The notes under the pieces are model-generated. The model did no database searches, was not told the DNA's origin, and worked only from the letters and a program-made list of their open reading frames with translations. A DNA stretch of 64,000 nucleotides from Ochromonas danica (lineage: Eukaryota; Sar; Chrysophyceae; Chromulinales; Chromulinaceae), in NCBI GenBank assembly GCA_015146655.1, contig VKHL01000031.1:124001-188000 (forward strand). The letters run 5' to 3'. Both the position numbers and the translations under genes were made by a program. Below, piece by piece: positions 12,033 through 22,988 of the stretch. The number at the start of each line of letters is the position of its first letter. Position 1 is the stretch's first letter.

Positions 12033-13337
12033 TCAAAGTCTTTCTCTCCAGGTATCACGGTCATCTTTTGCATCATCTATCATAGGGGCAGAGGATGAGT
12101 CAGAGCGAAGTGCTCTATCCTTGTTTGCAAGTGCCAATGCAACCATCTCTGTCTCCATGCACTCCTCATCAAGTAGGTTGAGATGCTCTTCGCTCCCTTT
12201 TGAATCACCCATCCCCTTGCCAATACGTGGACGCGGACTGACAACATTGCTCGACATGATGTAGCGATAATAGAGCGAACAAAATATGGATATTGACACG
12301 CCTACACCAGTCTTGAACGATAAATTCTCCTTAAAGATCATCATGGCTAATATGATTTGAATCATTTCTTTTATCTGTCCAAAGACACTCATCGTTAATG
12401 ATGAAGTCAATCGTAAAAGCTTCACTTCCACAACAATTAATAGAAAGGCAATGACTCCGCCAAATGCACAGAGAAGAGAAGCATCATAGAACTGTTTTGG
12501 TTGGTGTGCAAAAGAAGAGAGGGAGAGACGATGGCCTTCCAATGTCATGACAAAAGGCAAGATAGAAAAGACACTAGCTGGTGCAAATCGATATAAAGTG
12601 ATCATCACAGACTTGGATTGATCGTCTTTTACTGCAAGTAGTTGCATTAGTGCCCATCGTAATCCACTAACTGCTGCAGCAAAGAAAGCACAGAGTAAAC
12701 CTGCAAGCTGTACATCAAGACTATTTGACACAGCCAAAGCTAATCCTGCAGTAATCCCACCAATAGATACAAGTAAAGACCATCGGAATTCTTCTATTTG
12801 TAATAGAACACCCCATAGAAAGGTAAAAATCAAAGAAGATCCTTTAATAGCAGTAACTAATGAAAGAGGTAAGAAGAGAATAGCAGAATTAGACAAGACA
12901 ACATCTCCAGCAGTCATAGCACCAATAGGAAACACAACCGTGAAGAAGACATGCCAGGTAATTGGTTCAATCTTCTCTACTGCAGGGCTGATACTCCATA
13001 AACGAGATATGAGTAATTTCATCATCATATGGATACAAGTAATAAACATGGGGAAATGAAATCCACCTTGCCATTCTTGCATAAACCATTTATTAAATAA
13101 TGTGAATGATAAAGAGATGGAATACCAAAGAAATGCAATTGAGAGAACATCTATGGTATGCTCTACATAATCACTTCGTTCTACCTCAGCTGTTGTTATT
13201 GTTATTGCTATAGGAACATCTTTGAGAGTATCTGGAGGATTCTTCTTTCTACACCATCGTATGAAGAATAATGAAATCTGAGAGATAATAGCTGAGATGA
13301 AAAAGAATCCCCATAGGAGGATAATAAGATTCTCCAT
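12033..13337 (-). CDS. Drug/metabolite transporter superfamily, triose-phosphate/nucleotide-sugar type (SLC35C2-like)
   Basis: A single-exon gene of 434 aa with an ATG at 13337. About ten hydrophobic helices are visible. Family landmarks are SLSFTLFNKWFM in the second helix region, TAGDVVLSNSAILFLPLS, VTAIKGSSLIFTFLWGV, GLRWALMQLL and the C-terminal run QIKEMIQIILAMMIFKENLS. This pattern fits the TPT/SLC35C2/YMD8 branch, Golgi or ER carriers thought to move nucleotide-sugars or related phosphates in exchange. The substrate is not deducible. The N-terminal extension before the second helix and the acidic C-terminal tail are presumably cytosolic. Confidence 0.87.
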   Translation of the reverse strand: MENLIILLWGFFFISAIISQISLFFIRWCRKKNPPDTLKDVPIAITITTAEVERSDYVEHTIDVLSIAFLWYSISLSFTLFNKWFMQEWQGGFHFPMFITCIHMMMKLLISRLWSISPAVEKIEPITWHVFFTVVFPIGAMTAGDVVLSNSAILFLPLSLVTAIKGSSLIFTFLWGVLLQIEEFRWSLLVSIGGITAGLALAVSNSLDVQLAGLLCAFFAAAVSGLRWALMQLLAVKDDQSKSVMITLYRFAPASVFSILPFVMTLEGHRLSLSSFAHQPKQFYDASLLCAFGGVIAFLLIVVEVKLLRLTSSLTMSVFGQIKEMIQIILAMMIFKENLSFKTGVGVSISIFCSLYYRYIMSSNVVSPRPRIGKGMGDSKGSEEHLNLLDEECMETEMVALALANKDRALRSDSSSAPMIDDAKDDRDTWRERL

Positions 13338-13959
13338 CTTCTATTCTTGCTATTGCTATTACTATTACTATCAATCAATACTACCTAATAAGCTACAGAT
13401 TCTCCTATCAGACTACAGTAATATATCCAGTGCTAATACTGTGGATATCAGATATCACTCTCCCTGTCTGGTCTCTGTCTCTGTCTCTATTCCAGTCTTT
13501 TGGTTTTGTTTGCCATGATGCCAGAGAACAGCACGGCAGAGCAGAACATCCACACGCGCACGTTTTGCTGTTGGCCAGCCCAACAAAACGCGTTTTTCAC
13601 GGGAATTCGAGTGAGATTTCAACAATTTCAACAATTAACGACCCTTCCTACACCATACAGAGTAGTAGTTATAGATTGTTCGACAAAGAAAATTCCTAAT
13701 GGAGTTGAAAACCAATTGATTACGTTATTATTATTATTCAAGGTAAAAGAAAATACTCCCCCACCCTTCAACATTCAATATCAAGCAAGGGGCGAAAGAA
13801 CGCTGTTTACAAATGATAGGCACAATATTGTTATACACCACAACTCCCTATTAAATTCTAGAATATAGTCGATAAGCAATAGAAGGATTCTTTTAAAGAG
13901 ATAGATAGTCCACAAGTTCCACACTGAGTGCATGGCTAAAGGACAAAATCAATTTCATT
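13338..13959. other. Intergenic between divergent/tail-facing genes; weak ORF only
   Basis: A plus-strand frame at 13500-13868 (122 aa) contains a plausible stretch PYRVVVIDCSTKKIPNGVEN but has no recognised domain and no supporting splice pattern. I do not call it a gene. Simple TATTGC/TATTAC repeats occur near 13345-13372. Confidence 0.4.
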
Positions 13960-15282
13960 CTAATATTCAGGTGGCGACACGTATCCACCACACCAATCTC
14001 CTTTCGGTCCTGCATGAGTATAATCTGAATGATGCCCGTAATATTTCTTCTTTGGTTCCCTCGCTCTTTCTGCCCAACGAATTTGACGTTCTTCATATTC
14101 TCTTTTGGCTTTGGCTCGATCCGCCTCGCGTTCGGCGCGTGTGTCTCGCCATTCCCGCTGCTCTTGCTCGCGCTCAGCTTTTCTCTTCGCTCGTTCGGCT
14201 GCCCCAGCTTCCCACTCACGTTGACGGGCTTCATGCTCTAGGCGGCGTTCCTCTCGCTCGCGTTCTCTCTCTTTGCGCCGCAGTTCTTTTTCTTCCTGAA
14301 CTTTCTTACGTTCTTCAAACAGCTCTTGATTCTTTTCGTTGATTTTGTTCTTGAGCACACTAATTTCAATCTTTTCCATGTCGGACATGAAGCCGGAAAG
14401 CACTCCCATATTTACCGCCTTTCGGATTAATTGCGCGCGATACTCCTCTTGTTGGCGTTCTCGTTGTTCGTACAACTCCTGCTTTCTTGATTTGATTCGC
14501 TCCCAAAGCTCTTTATTGTTCATATTGCTCGTCTCGAAAGAACTCAGGCCAAATTTCTCGGCGGTTGCTAACAACTCATCATGTTTTTGCTTTTCCGCGC
14601 TCTTCCTTTCCTCAAAGAGCTGCTGCTTCCTAGTTTTCACCATATCTGCAAGTTGTTTAAGATCCATATGCTGGTCATAAATCCTGAGCCCGATATCTTC
14701 CGCAGTTTTCAAGAGGCGAGCTCGCTTCTCGGATAGTTTAAGCTCAGTTTCCTTGCGGACCTCAAGCTTTTTTGTTTCAATCGCATCTTTCAGGCTTCTA
14801 TAATCGTGTGAGCCACCATAAGGAATGGAGGAGATGTTCAGGCTCTCTGCTTGCTTGCATAATCGTTGATAAGCTTCTTCTTCTCTTTCCTCCCGTGCGC
14901 GCTGTCTCTCTTCATAAAGCTCCCGATTCTCTTCTTTGATCATAACATGGAGATCATTGAGACTGATATCCTGACTGTTCGGAATATATAAGCCGAGAGA
15001 TGCCGCTTTCTGGATTAGTTGGTGGCGTTTCGCTCGTTGGTTTTCTTCATACTGCTGCTTGCGCGCCTCATTGCCTCGTTTTCTTTGTTCACGAAACTCA
15101 AGAAATTCGCTATTCTGTCCGGTAGTTTTGTTTTTATAAAATTGACCTCTTCTCGTTCTGTGTCCATAAGCAGCACCATCAGCCTCATCAGTTCTGACCT
15201 CATTGTTTTCACCACCAGCATCTTGCAAATGTTCCGGCCAGGCGACCCTAAATTCTTGTTCGTTGACTCTTGTGGGATCCAT
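13960..15282 (-). CDS. Coiled-coil protein with five tandem ~60-aa repeats
   Basis: A single-exon gene of 440 aa. The first ATG is at 15282; the frame is open a little upstream but has no ATG there. The central part (about aa 80-345) holds five degenerate repeats. Each has an A-x-x-L/F/I-G-L type turn (AASLGL, AESLNI, AEDIGL, AEKFGL, AVNMGV), a linker, a short Leu-rich helix (for example LKQLADMVKTRKQQLFEER) and a charged helix ending in ELYEER or a variant. The rest is a highly charged Glu/Arg coiled coil, and the tail is Tyr/Gly rich (KKYYGHHSDY). The turn-helix pattern resembles SAP-like or HeH mini-domains, but I do not recognise the family. No signal or membrane segment. Function unknown. 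Confidence 0.75.
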   Translation of the reverse strand: MDPTRVNEQEFRVAWPEHLQDAGGENNEVRTDEADGAAYGHRTRRGQFYKNKTTGQNSEFLEFREQRKRGNEARKQQYEENQRAKRHQLIQKAASLGLYIPNSQDISLNDLHVMIKEENRELYEERQRAREEREEEAYQRLCKQAESLNISSIPYGGSHDYRSLKDAIETKKLEVRKETELKLSEKRARLLKTAEDIGLRIYDQHMDLKQLADMVKTRKQQLFEERKSAEKQKHDELLATAEKFGLSSFETSNMNNKELWERIKSRKQELYEQRERQQEEYRAQLIRKAVNMGVLSGFMSDMEKIEISVLKNKINEKNQELFEERKKVQEEKELRRKEREREREERRLEHEARQREWEAGAAERAKRKAEREQEQREWRDTRAEREADRAKAKREYEERQIRWAERAREPKKKYYGHHSDYTHAGPKGDWCGGYVSPPEY

Positions 15283-15288
15283 GGTCAA

Positions 15289-15919
15289 GAAATCAAAAAA
15301 TCAAAACTCTTGTAGTACTTCCTGATTAAAATTCACAAGGCTCCGAGCAATGAAAGAATGGTTTCTTCTGAATGAAGCAAAAGCTCTGCCAAAAATTGAA
15401 TTGAATTGGGATTCAGATTGGTGGGATGTATAAGTATACAACCAATCACTCACAAAGATGCAGCCAAGACAGCAGATCCCGTTAACTTAACAACGCCCCA
15501 CCCACTCCACTTCCAACACTTCACTTTCAACAGATTTCGTTGATTCTGTTCATACTACAGTACCAGTCTAATAAGACCAACAATTCCCTTTTGATTATCT
15601 CCATCAACACCACCAATTATCTCCACCAACATGAACATCACCAAAAATGCTTCAAGTTTTATCGCGCATGCCAGTGATCCAACAATTTCTACTCTTGCTA
15701 CACAAACATTTGTATATATCCATCTCTACCTCTTTCATTAGAAAGAGGTAGAGATGGATATACAACAAAGGGAATAAAGAACAGTGTAACAAACATTATC
15801 CCATATACACCAACACAGCTACTACAATCGTATCAACCAATATTGTCATCTATATCTTCCAATGCTACTACTAACTCCCCACACATCGCCACCTGGGTTA
15901 CTATACTGTACATATTGGA
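15289..15919. other. Intergenic with a perfect 22-bp hairpin
   Basis: No coding frame supported. It holds the upstream region of the coiled-coil gene, including GTTAACTT at 15481-15488, and the downstream region of the zinc-ribbon/GNAT gene, with a perfect inverted repeat listed separately. Confidence 0.6.
15715..15762. repeat. Perfect 22-bp inverted repeat, 4-nt loop
   Basis: The left arm at 15715-15736 (starts TATATCCATC, ends CTCTTTC) is exactly complementary to the right arm at 15741-15762, with loop ATTA. It lies between two minus-strand genes, about 160 bp past the end of the GNAT gene. It could fold in RNA or be a mini foldback element. Confidence 0.95.
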
Positions 15920-16746
15920 TTAGTGGGAGGAAGGATACCTTGCTTGTTGCGCTTGTAGGTATAATTCAATCTGGTCTTGATGTCCGCCGCCTTCCGCTAT
16001 CTTCCACCCGAGCCATCGCCCTCGCTCAGTGCTGCGAAAGCTGAAAGGTGGCAATGTGTTAACTGGTTGAAAGCCTAAAGCTTCAACTTTTCCTTCGATC
16101 CACGAGGAAGAAGGCACGAAGAGGAGGATCGTACTGAGGATCGACCCATTGTCTCGTCCTGCTAGCCGAAAGATGTCCAAAAGCAGCTTCCAAGCATGAC
16201 CTTGTCTTTGATATGGCTCGAGTATACAGATGGTGTTGATGCACAGATGCACTACCTTGTTAACAGCGGAAGATGACGAGGTAGTATCGGGGACGACGTC
16301 GAAGGTTGCTGCACCCACAACCATGTCTCCCTCTAAGACAGACCATCGTTGCCATTATCAAGGATGAGTAGAAAGATGTAAGAGTTGGTACTGCTTACTG
16401 AATAAGAGAGTTCCACGACAGTCCATGCCAACATGTTCTGCTTCATTGAGTGGAAGCAGTCCCTCCACCAAGTCACGCAGAGGTCTATGCATAGCGAGAA
16501 GCGAAAGAGGGAAGCTCTGACAGCGAAAAGATTTCTTCTCCTCAGCTTTACTCTGCAGATAGACAAACATGGGAAAGGCAATCCCTGCTGTGAAAGGGCA
16601 GCTTGTGGGATGGGTAGAAGAAGGCTTACTCTCATCTTTGAGAATATTTGAGACTTGCCCACATGTCCACATATAGCGCACTTCACACCTTGTTCGTGGT
16701 GGTGACCACATGAATGACAATATGGCACCTTATTCTCAATCATCAT
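15920..16746 (-). CDS. Zinc-ribbon plus GNAT acetyltransferase-like protein
   Basis: A three-exon gene of 227 aa: 16746-16630, 16552-16399 and 16332-15920. Introns of 77 and 66 nt carry GTAAG donors. The N-terminus has two CxxC knuckles (YCHSCGHHHEQ and KCAICGHVGK). The rest has the GNAT layout: a strand MVVGAATFDVVP, then VVHLCINTICILEPYQRQGH, where QRQGH is the acetyl-CoA-binding R/Q-x-x-G-x-like loop, then the helix AWKLLLDIFRLA and a late LGF(Q)PV strand. The acceptor substrate is unknown. An in-frame ATG at 16788 would add 14 residues and overlap the promoter shared with the glycosyltransferase; I chose the inner start. The two genes diverge with about 160 bp between starts. Confidence 0.75.
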
Positions 16747-16908
16747 AAATGCAACAACTTTTTTTGTCGAGAACAGGAGACCTTTCATCTTAAGTTAACG
16801 GCTATCTCGTTTCTTGCAATGAAAACGGAAAAGCAGTTTTTTGTCTGTTGGACGACAAAACTGTTAACAAATGAAATCAAATTAGACTCTATCACCTTAT
16901 TATCAAAG

Positions 16909-18920
16909 ATGACAGACCGTTCGTTAGAAAGGTCTTGTGGCTGGACTAGTCTTTCTATCTTGTTGATAACAGTGTTCAATATCACGATATTTTTGGGAAC
17001 TATCATTTCTCATTGGCCTTCTTCTTTCTCTGTTGTCAACAACAAATGGAATTGGCTGTGGAAAGATCATCTCCTCTTTCCTTCAACTTCTACACCCAGC
17101 ACTTCTTCCTCCCTCTCTTCCTCCACTTCTCCTACCACTATTACCGCCTTACATGAGCAAACCTTTAGTGGATGGGAAAAAACACATCAACAACGGCAAC
17201 TTGAGCAACGAGAAGAAGAAGAGGAGGAATGCAATGATCCAAGCTGGTGCTCCATTCCTATGCCCACCGTAAGCTATTTCCACTTCCCACCTCCCACAGA
17301 CCCTGATCGATGGCACAGAGCTCAACTCTCTGCGATGCGAGGAGAGCAAGTGCTCTTGAGAGAAGCCATCAAAGCCTTTCCCACATACTTAGACTTTCTT
17401 GATGGGGATATTAGTTTCCGTAAGATGCATTTAGCCATGGATTTCTTTGTTGATGAAAGACGAGATCTCTCGCCTCTTCTTCCTTCTGCCAAGACGGCTC
17501 GTCGACGTAAGAAAGGAAGCAGTGGGGATGATGACGGAAGGACAGGAGATAGCAATCAAGAAAGTGAATTGAGTCATCGTAAACTTCAAGGTACAGGGCC
17601 TCCACCTCCACCTCCTAGAAAGAAGGTTTCTCCTAAGAAGCCAGTTCCTTCTTCTGCTGCTGCTGCTCCTCTTCAAAGTGCGTCTGCAGCAACCATCCCC
17701 TCGACTAGTCGTAAGGAATCCAAATATCCTATGATCACATCTCCAAAGCAAGTGAATGGACATCTTCTCTATCCCTGGGAGATGGAAGGACGTAGAGCTG
17801 TACCTGAACCTTACGACTTCCGCCTTGCTGAGCGTGCTCCTGTAGTTTCAGTAGGTTATACTGCCTTCGCACGTGATAGTCAAACCTACTTCTCAGGAAA
17901 TCGTATGGGTGGGGCCTTCATTGATCGTCAAGTCTTCTTCAAACATTGGAGGAAGGTGAAGGACCGTATTGACACTCCTTTCTTGACTGTTTGTACTTTG
18001 AATGAGAATTGGGGATTTCTTTCCACGAATTTCCCCAATCGAACGGCTGGTTGGGGAAGATGTTGTGACACACCACGCGATCGTATAGTCTATGACTTCT
18101 TAAATCACGACAAGACGTTGTTATTGGTGACTAATCAACACGTCAACATTACTCATCCCAAGCTAATGATCTGGCCACGGGGTATTCCTATTACTTGGGG
18201 TCAAACACGCATGCTGGTATGGGATACAATGCACAAGGTCTTGAAACATAATAGCCAGGATTGGCAAAGCAATCGTAAAGAGGTTTTGCTCTTTGCCGCT
18301 TCTTCGAAATGGGGACCTCGTCCACAAATTTTGCGCTGCATCTCGAACAAGTTCCCCGTATTGACAGACTTTGAGGGTCATGTAGATGGTCCCAAAGGTG
18401 CTCGTCTTGATCGTCAAGCGTATTATGAGAAAATGACTACTGCATACTTTGGTCTTGGATTACCTGGTCTTGGCTACGACTGCTTCCGTAATTGGGAGTT
18501 GATGACGATGGGTACGATAGTCGTTTTGGAGAAAGGCGTGGGTTTTGATCGGACGGTAAGAACAGTGTCGTACTAGCATGTGCCCATTTTTATGATGATT
18601 AAACAATGATGTTTCAGATGTGGAGACTTCCAGCATTGTTGGTTGAGGACTTCTACGAAATTACCCCTGAATTATTGCGCACCGCTTATCTCGAGGCCTT
18701 GTATCGAGCAAAGGAATTTGAGTTTAAGCGACTCACAATGTCCTATTGGTTCTCTGTTTTGGCCAATGTTTCTGCGTCGATGAGCACGCAGCCTTTTCTG
18801 GATGCTTTTCCGTTGGAGGCAGAGGACCAAAACTTCGCCAGACCGCGAATACCTTATGAGTGTGGGCGAACCAATTCGTGTGGGCGAGGAACCAAGCGCA
18901 CGCCTCGTATGTCTTGCTAG
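16909..18920 (+). CDS. Exostosin-family (GT47) type II membrane glycosyltransferase
   Basis: Two exons, 16909-18555 and 18618-18920, with a 62-nt intron (GTAAGA donor); 649 aa. The chosen ATG precedes a short basic stretch and the hydrophobic signal anchor SLSILLITVFNITIFLGTII, which suits a Golgi type II protein; an upstream in-frame ATG at 16714 would hide the anchor. A low-complexity stem with Pro and Ser runs follows. The C-terminal catalytic-like part shows HWRKVKDRIDTPFLTVCTLN, NHDKTLLLVTNQH, KEVLLFAASSKWGPRP, then YFGLGLPGLGYDCFRNWELM and FDRT/MWRLPALLVEDF across the splice, the exostosin nucleotide-sugar region (S/R-G-x-D/E-S-like area). Donor and acceptor sugars are not deducible. 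Confidence 0.82.
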
Positions 18921-19147
18921 ATTTTATGAGAAAATAGAGAGTATTGGATGTTGGTGGTGATCGTTATCATGCAACAAATATTACATATTGATCCAATCCC
19001 ATAACTGATTGGGTCCAAGTAAGTGATTCAGCTACGGGGATGTTGAGAAGATCAGATCGGCGGATAGCCCACCGCTTCTCGCAATCACTTAACTTGTGAT
19101 AATCTACTGCATCCTACTGTGTACAGCAAACACAAGAAGGTAGGGTG

Positions 19148-20087
19148 CTAAGGATCTTCCAAGGGCACAACAGAGTTGTAGTGCTCCCCCAAAGCGTAGA
19201 AATGCTTGTGATAAGATAATCGCAAAGGAGGCTTCTCCATCGCTAGTCTAGTCTCTTCTCCCATTCGCAATACTGGCGCATCGGCGGAATAGACAAAAAT
19301 CCGTCTCTGCAAGCTCTCCGCCAAGGCTCGCAACTCGACTTGTCCACCCCATTCCGCCTTGTGCTCATTTTCAATATTAGAACAGTAATCATTAAACTCT
19401 TCACTATAAGGCTCAATGCCTAGAAATGGTGCGTAATCTTCTCTATTCTCTCTCAAATGCTTCGCTGTTCGTTGACGCAATTCCTGAAATGTCAGAATTG
19501 GAGATGTAGGAGGATCTGGATAAAGATGAAGTTGATCAGAAACAGATCGATAAAGACAATGTCCATCAGATAGCATAATTTTGACACATAGTCCTTCTTT
19601 AACTAACTGTCCATTAATTCGATTATTTTCGATCTCACGTGGAGAAGGTCCCAATGAGGAGGAAGAAGCTTCGATCTCTTTCTTCACTTCTTCTCGTAGC
19701 TTCTCCTTGAACTCTTTTTTCTCTTGCTTCTTCTTTGCTTTTGCTTTCTTAGCATTTGCTTGCTCAGCTTCTTTCTTGTTGACGTCTTCACTAGCAGAAG
19801 GTTTGGCTGTTGTGTAGACTGGCGCTTCCTCACCTAATTAACGTCATAATGTAAAAGACCGTGCGGTATTTAAAGAGTAATTGACATTCAGTCTCACCAT
19901 GAGTGTTTTCCCATTCATCGATTTCTTCTCTATGCTTGGCTTTGAGATCATATTCCATCTGTAATGCGCGAGCTTCACATTCCGCTCGTTGAGATTTTTT
20001 CACTCCTTTCAGCATTCCTTTAATCTCATCAGCTAAAGCTTTAATCTCTTGTTCATGTCTTGAGGTGAGTTCATCATAGGACTCCAT
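19148..20087 (-). CDS. OTU-domain deubiquitinase, OTUD6-like
   Basis: Two exons, 20087-19898 and 19833-19148, with a 64-nt intron; 291 aa. The N-terminus is the charged coiled coil typical of OTUD6 (MESYDELTSRHEQEIKALAD). The OTU domain shows the catalytic Asp-Cys motif SDGHCLYRSVSDQL, the middle helix region with EWGGQVELRALAE, and the C-terminal catalytic His region YHKHFYALGEHYNSV. The catalytic Asp/Cys/His set looks complete, so the enzyme should be active on ubiquitin chains; animal OTUD6B acts on translation and proteasome-linked substrates. It is divergent from the histidine kinase with 432 bp between starts. Confidence 0.9.
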
Positions 20088-20519
20088 TTGTTATACTCCT
20101 ATAACAATGCAATCGACTAGAGTATTACGATTATTGTTTGTTTCGCATCCATCAACAAGCAAAGAGTTTTGACAGGGTTTTGACGCTTGGCCGGGGTAAA
20201 ATAGGTAAAAGTCCCATGACCTCCACCACCACCACCACCACCTCTGGTGGATGAAGTAGAGCAGGTTGTTGCCGCTGCAACGGTCAGCGTGTGTGTGTCA
20301 CAGCCACAGCAGCGGAAGTGATGAGACAACTTGAAGCTCTAAATGACTGCTTGTCCACTGGACCAGTGGAGTGGTCAGATGTCAGATTGGATTAAGAAGT
20401 CCTCCTCTTTCTGTGTTCTGTCAGCTAGTACTATTCTCTAGTTCCTTTGTACGGGTATTCTTCTTATTATTGTTATTGTTCTTGACTCAAAACGGGCAAA
20501 GAGAAAGAGAAAAAACAAG
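20088..20519. promoter_or_regulatory. Divergent promoter region, OTU gene / histidine kinase
   Basis: No coding frame supported. A run of CCACC repeats lies near 20221-20243 and a TTCTTATTATTG tract lies just upstream of the kinase start. The region must hold the promoters of both flanking genes. Confidence 0.5.
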
Positions 20520-22988
20520 ATGATTGTACCAACTTCACCTGAAGAGATTGAGTTTACTTCATCTCTTGAAATTGATGCACGTGTTAATGAGAATGTTGAT
20601 TATTGGTTAAATATTATCAATAAATCATTACGCAAGGTATATGATGCTTTTATCTTCAATAATCAAACCTTATCTTCTTTATTGGCTATGAATGGCATGT
20701 TCACTGCTTTCACCGTTCCTTATCTATTACTGATTATCTTCAATCGTCCTTATTGTGCAACTTTATATGAAAATACCAATTGGTTTTTCTATGTAGCATT
20801 CTTAATTGGTATTCATTTCATTGTTTGGAGGTTTTATCTACAAGAAAAGGAGATTGTTCGAAAACATCGTGGCAGTCTGCCAGAACAAGAACGATTGAGA
20901 ATTGTCCAATTCCAACAAAAAGTTTTCTTTGCTTTCCATACTCTTGGTTGTTATCGTCTTTTGAGTAAAGTTGTCAATGGACGATGTGAAAATGTACAGA
21001 ATTGGGGTGCAAATTGGAATTGTAATCAACTTGCAGATGCTTATGCCATTCCTTCAGAACCTGCAGTAGTGATTATGATGATCCCTTTAATCTATTCCTC
21101 TATGATGAGAGGAGCACATTTCCATTTCACTTTCATGCTATGGATCATGACTATGATCAGCTTAGTATTTAGCTCTATTTATATCGCTGCGATAAACTCA
21201 ATGATATTTATCATCTTTTACGTTGTCGGAAGCTCCGTCACTCTAGTGCAAACACGACGATTATCTTTTTACCTCTTCTTCACACATCGTAAACTACAAG
21301 AGAGTTTGCAAGAAAGCATGAAAGCGTCAGATGAAGCTTGGGCTGCTGAAATTCGACAAACTATAGCGGGCGTTTCGCACGATCAATTAATGGTAAGATA
21401 TGTTCGTCATTAAACTTCGTTAGAATGTTATGAGATAACTCTTGCGTTTGGATAACAGCCTTTGAACATCTTCCGAGCAGTTCTAGATCATTTAAACCAT
21501 CAAGTTCAACAAATTGTGGCAAAGCAAAAGAATGATGCACTCTCCTTGCCGGATGTGGATGAATTTATTGAGAATATCTCTCACTGTGTAACAAACATGC
21601 GCAACACTAACTCATTCATGCTCATGACTATCAATCGCTGCGTTGATTACACGAAGGCTTTGAAAGGAGTGAATCTGATACCGAAGTATGAAACGATCAA
21701 CCTTATGGAGACTTTGTCGTTACCTTTGGACTGTATAAGGGAAATCCAAAAGCGTGTGCCAATCGTATTAGAGGTAGTATCAAAGGAAATATGTTCTCAT
21801 ATCATAACGGACAAACAATGGTTGCAAGAGAATGTATTGTTTCTGCTGAGCAATGCTGTGAAGTATTCGAGCGATGGAGAGGTGGTTGTAAGGGTGAAGA
21901 AGGATTGTCTGTCAACGATGCCATTCTCGATGTCGAACTATGATGTTGATTTGAATCATTCGCAATGCGAAGAGAAGATAGACGAATCAATCTATCCAAC
22001 TCATTCAGAAGCTTCGCTGCCTCATCCACAAGGAAATAGCCATTGCAAGTCAACAGAGCATGTTACTGCAGGTGACTTGTCTCAACGAACTTACACATCC
22101 ACAGAGTATTTGCGTATTGAAGTGGAAGATAGAGGAGCGAGCTTCAGTGATTTGGAAAGAGCATCGATGTTTTCTCCTTTCAAACAGGCTGAGCGCCTTG
22201 CAGGAGGAACAGGATTGGGGTTGTTTAGTTTGGCAAAGCGCATTGAGGCATTGGAAGGGAAATGCGGGGTGGAGAAGCGTCGTGATGGAGCAGAAGGCTC
22301 CTTGTTTTGGTTTATGATACCTTATCGACCACATTTCCCAAAGCAAGAAGTGATAGCGAAGCCAATTACTCCACCTTCTCCATCTGTGACATATACAACG
22401 AATCCAGTGCAAATTACCGCTCATTTCTTATTGCCATCAGGTGAAACAGTCTCAAGAATGCTCAATAGAGAAGCGCCAGTATTGAACATACTTGTTGTTG
22501 ATGATTCTCGTGCAATTGTTAAGATGACCTCTATGATGCTGAGAAGGCATAACCATCATGTGAGCACAGCCATGAATGGTGCGGAAGCTGTGAAGTTGGT
22601 AAATGATCGCCTAGAACGAGAAGGTCGAGGCTTTGATGTGATTTTGATGGACTTACAAATGCCAGTGATGGATGGCTTCGAAGCGACAAGAAGATTGAGA
22701 GAGATGGAGAAGAGCCGAACATTTCCTATTAGCATGGATGATGATGGTCCTCTCATTGGAGGTACAAACTGTTGTGAAGAAGTGGTGGCTTTAATACCCA
22801 ATATCATTATTGGTGTTGCTACTCTATCTGATGTCAATACTGCGCAAGAGGCATACAAGTATGGTATGGATGCTTTATTGCCTAAACCTTTTGCGTTAGA
22901 AACCTTCTATCGCATATATCATTATGTTTTGTCCAAGAGAAGTCAGGGCGAAATTGGCGGGAATAGAATAACGGATGGTTTTGCTTGA
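20520..22988 (+). CDS. Membrane hybrid histidine kinase with receiver domain
   Basis: Two exons, 20520-21392 and 21459-22988 (66-nt intron); 800 aa. The N-terminal 250 residues carry about five to six hydrophobic helices (for example FFYVAFLIGIHFIVWRFYL and SMIFIIFYVVGSSVTLV) with no extracellular sensor domain. The H-box is AGVSHDQLM followed by PLNIFRAVL, with His287; the intron falls four codons after it. The N-box is NVLFLLSNAVKYSSDGE and the G2 box GGTGLGLFSLAKRIEAL. The G1 box reads VEDRGASFSD, losing the second Gly of DxGxG. The C-terminal receiver starts NILVVDDSRAIV, has phospho-acceptor Asp689 in LMDLQMPVMDGFEAT and the Lys in LLPKPF. A His-to-Asp phosphorelay from a membrane sensor to an unseen HPt partner is inferred. 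Confidence 0.9.

Noticed and set aside
13500-13868. A 122-aa plus-strand gene
   Set aside because: Part of it looks protein-like, but there is no recognised domain, no second exon and no conserved motif.
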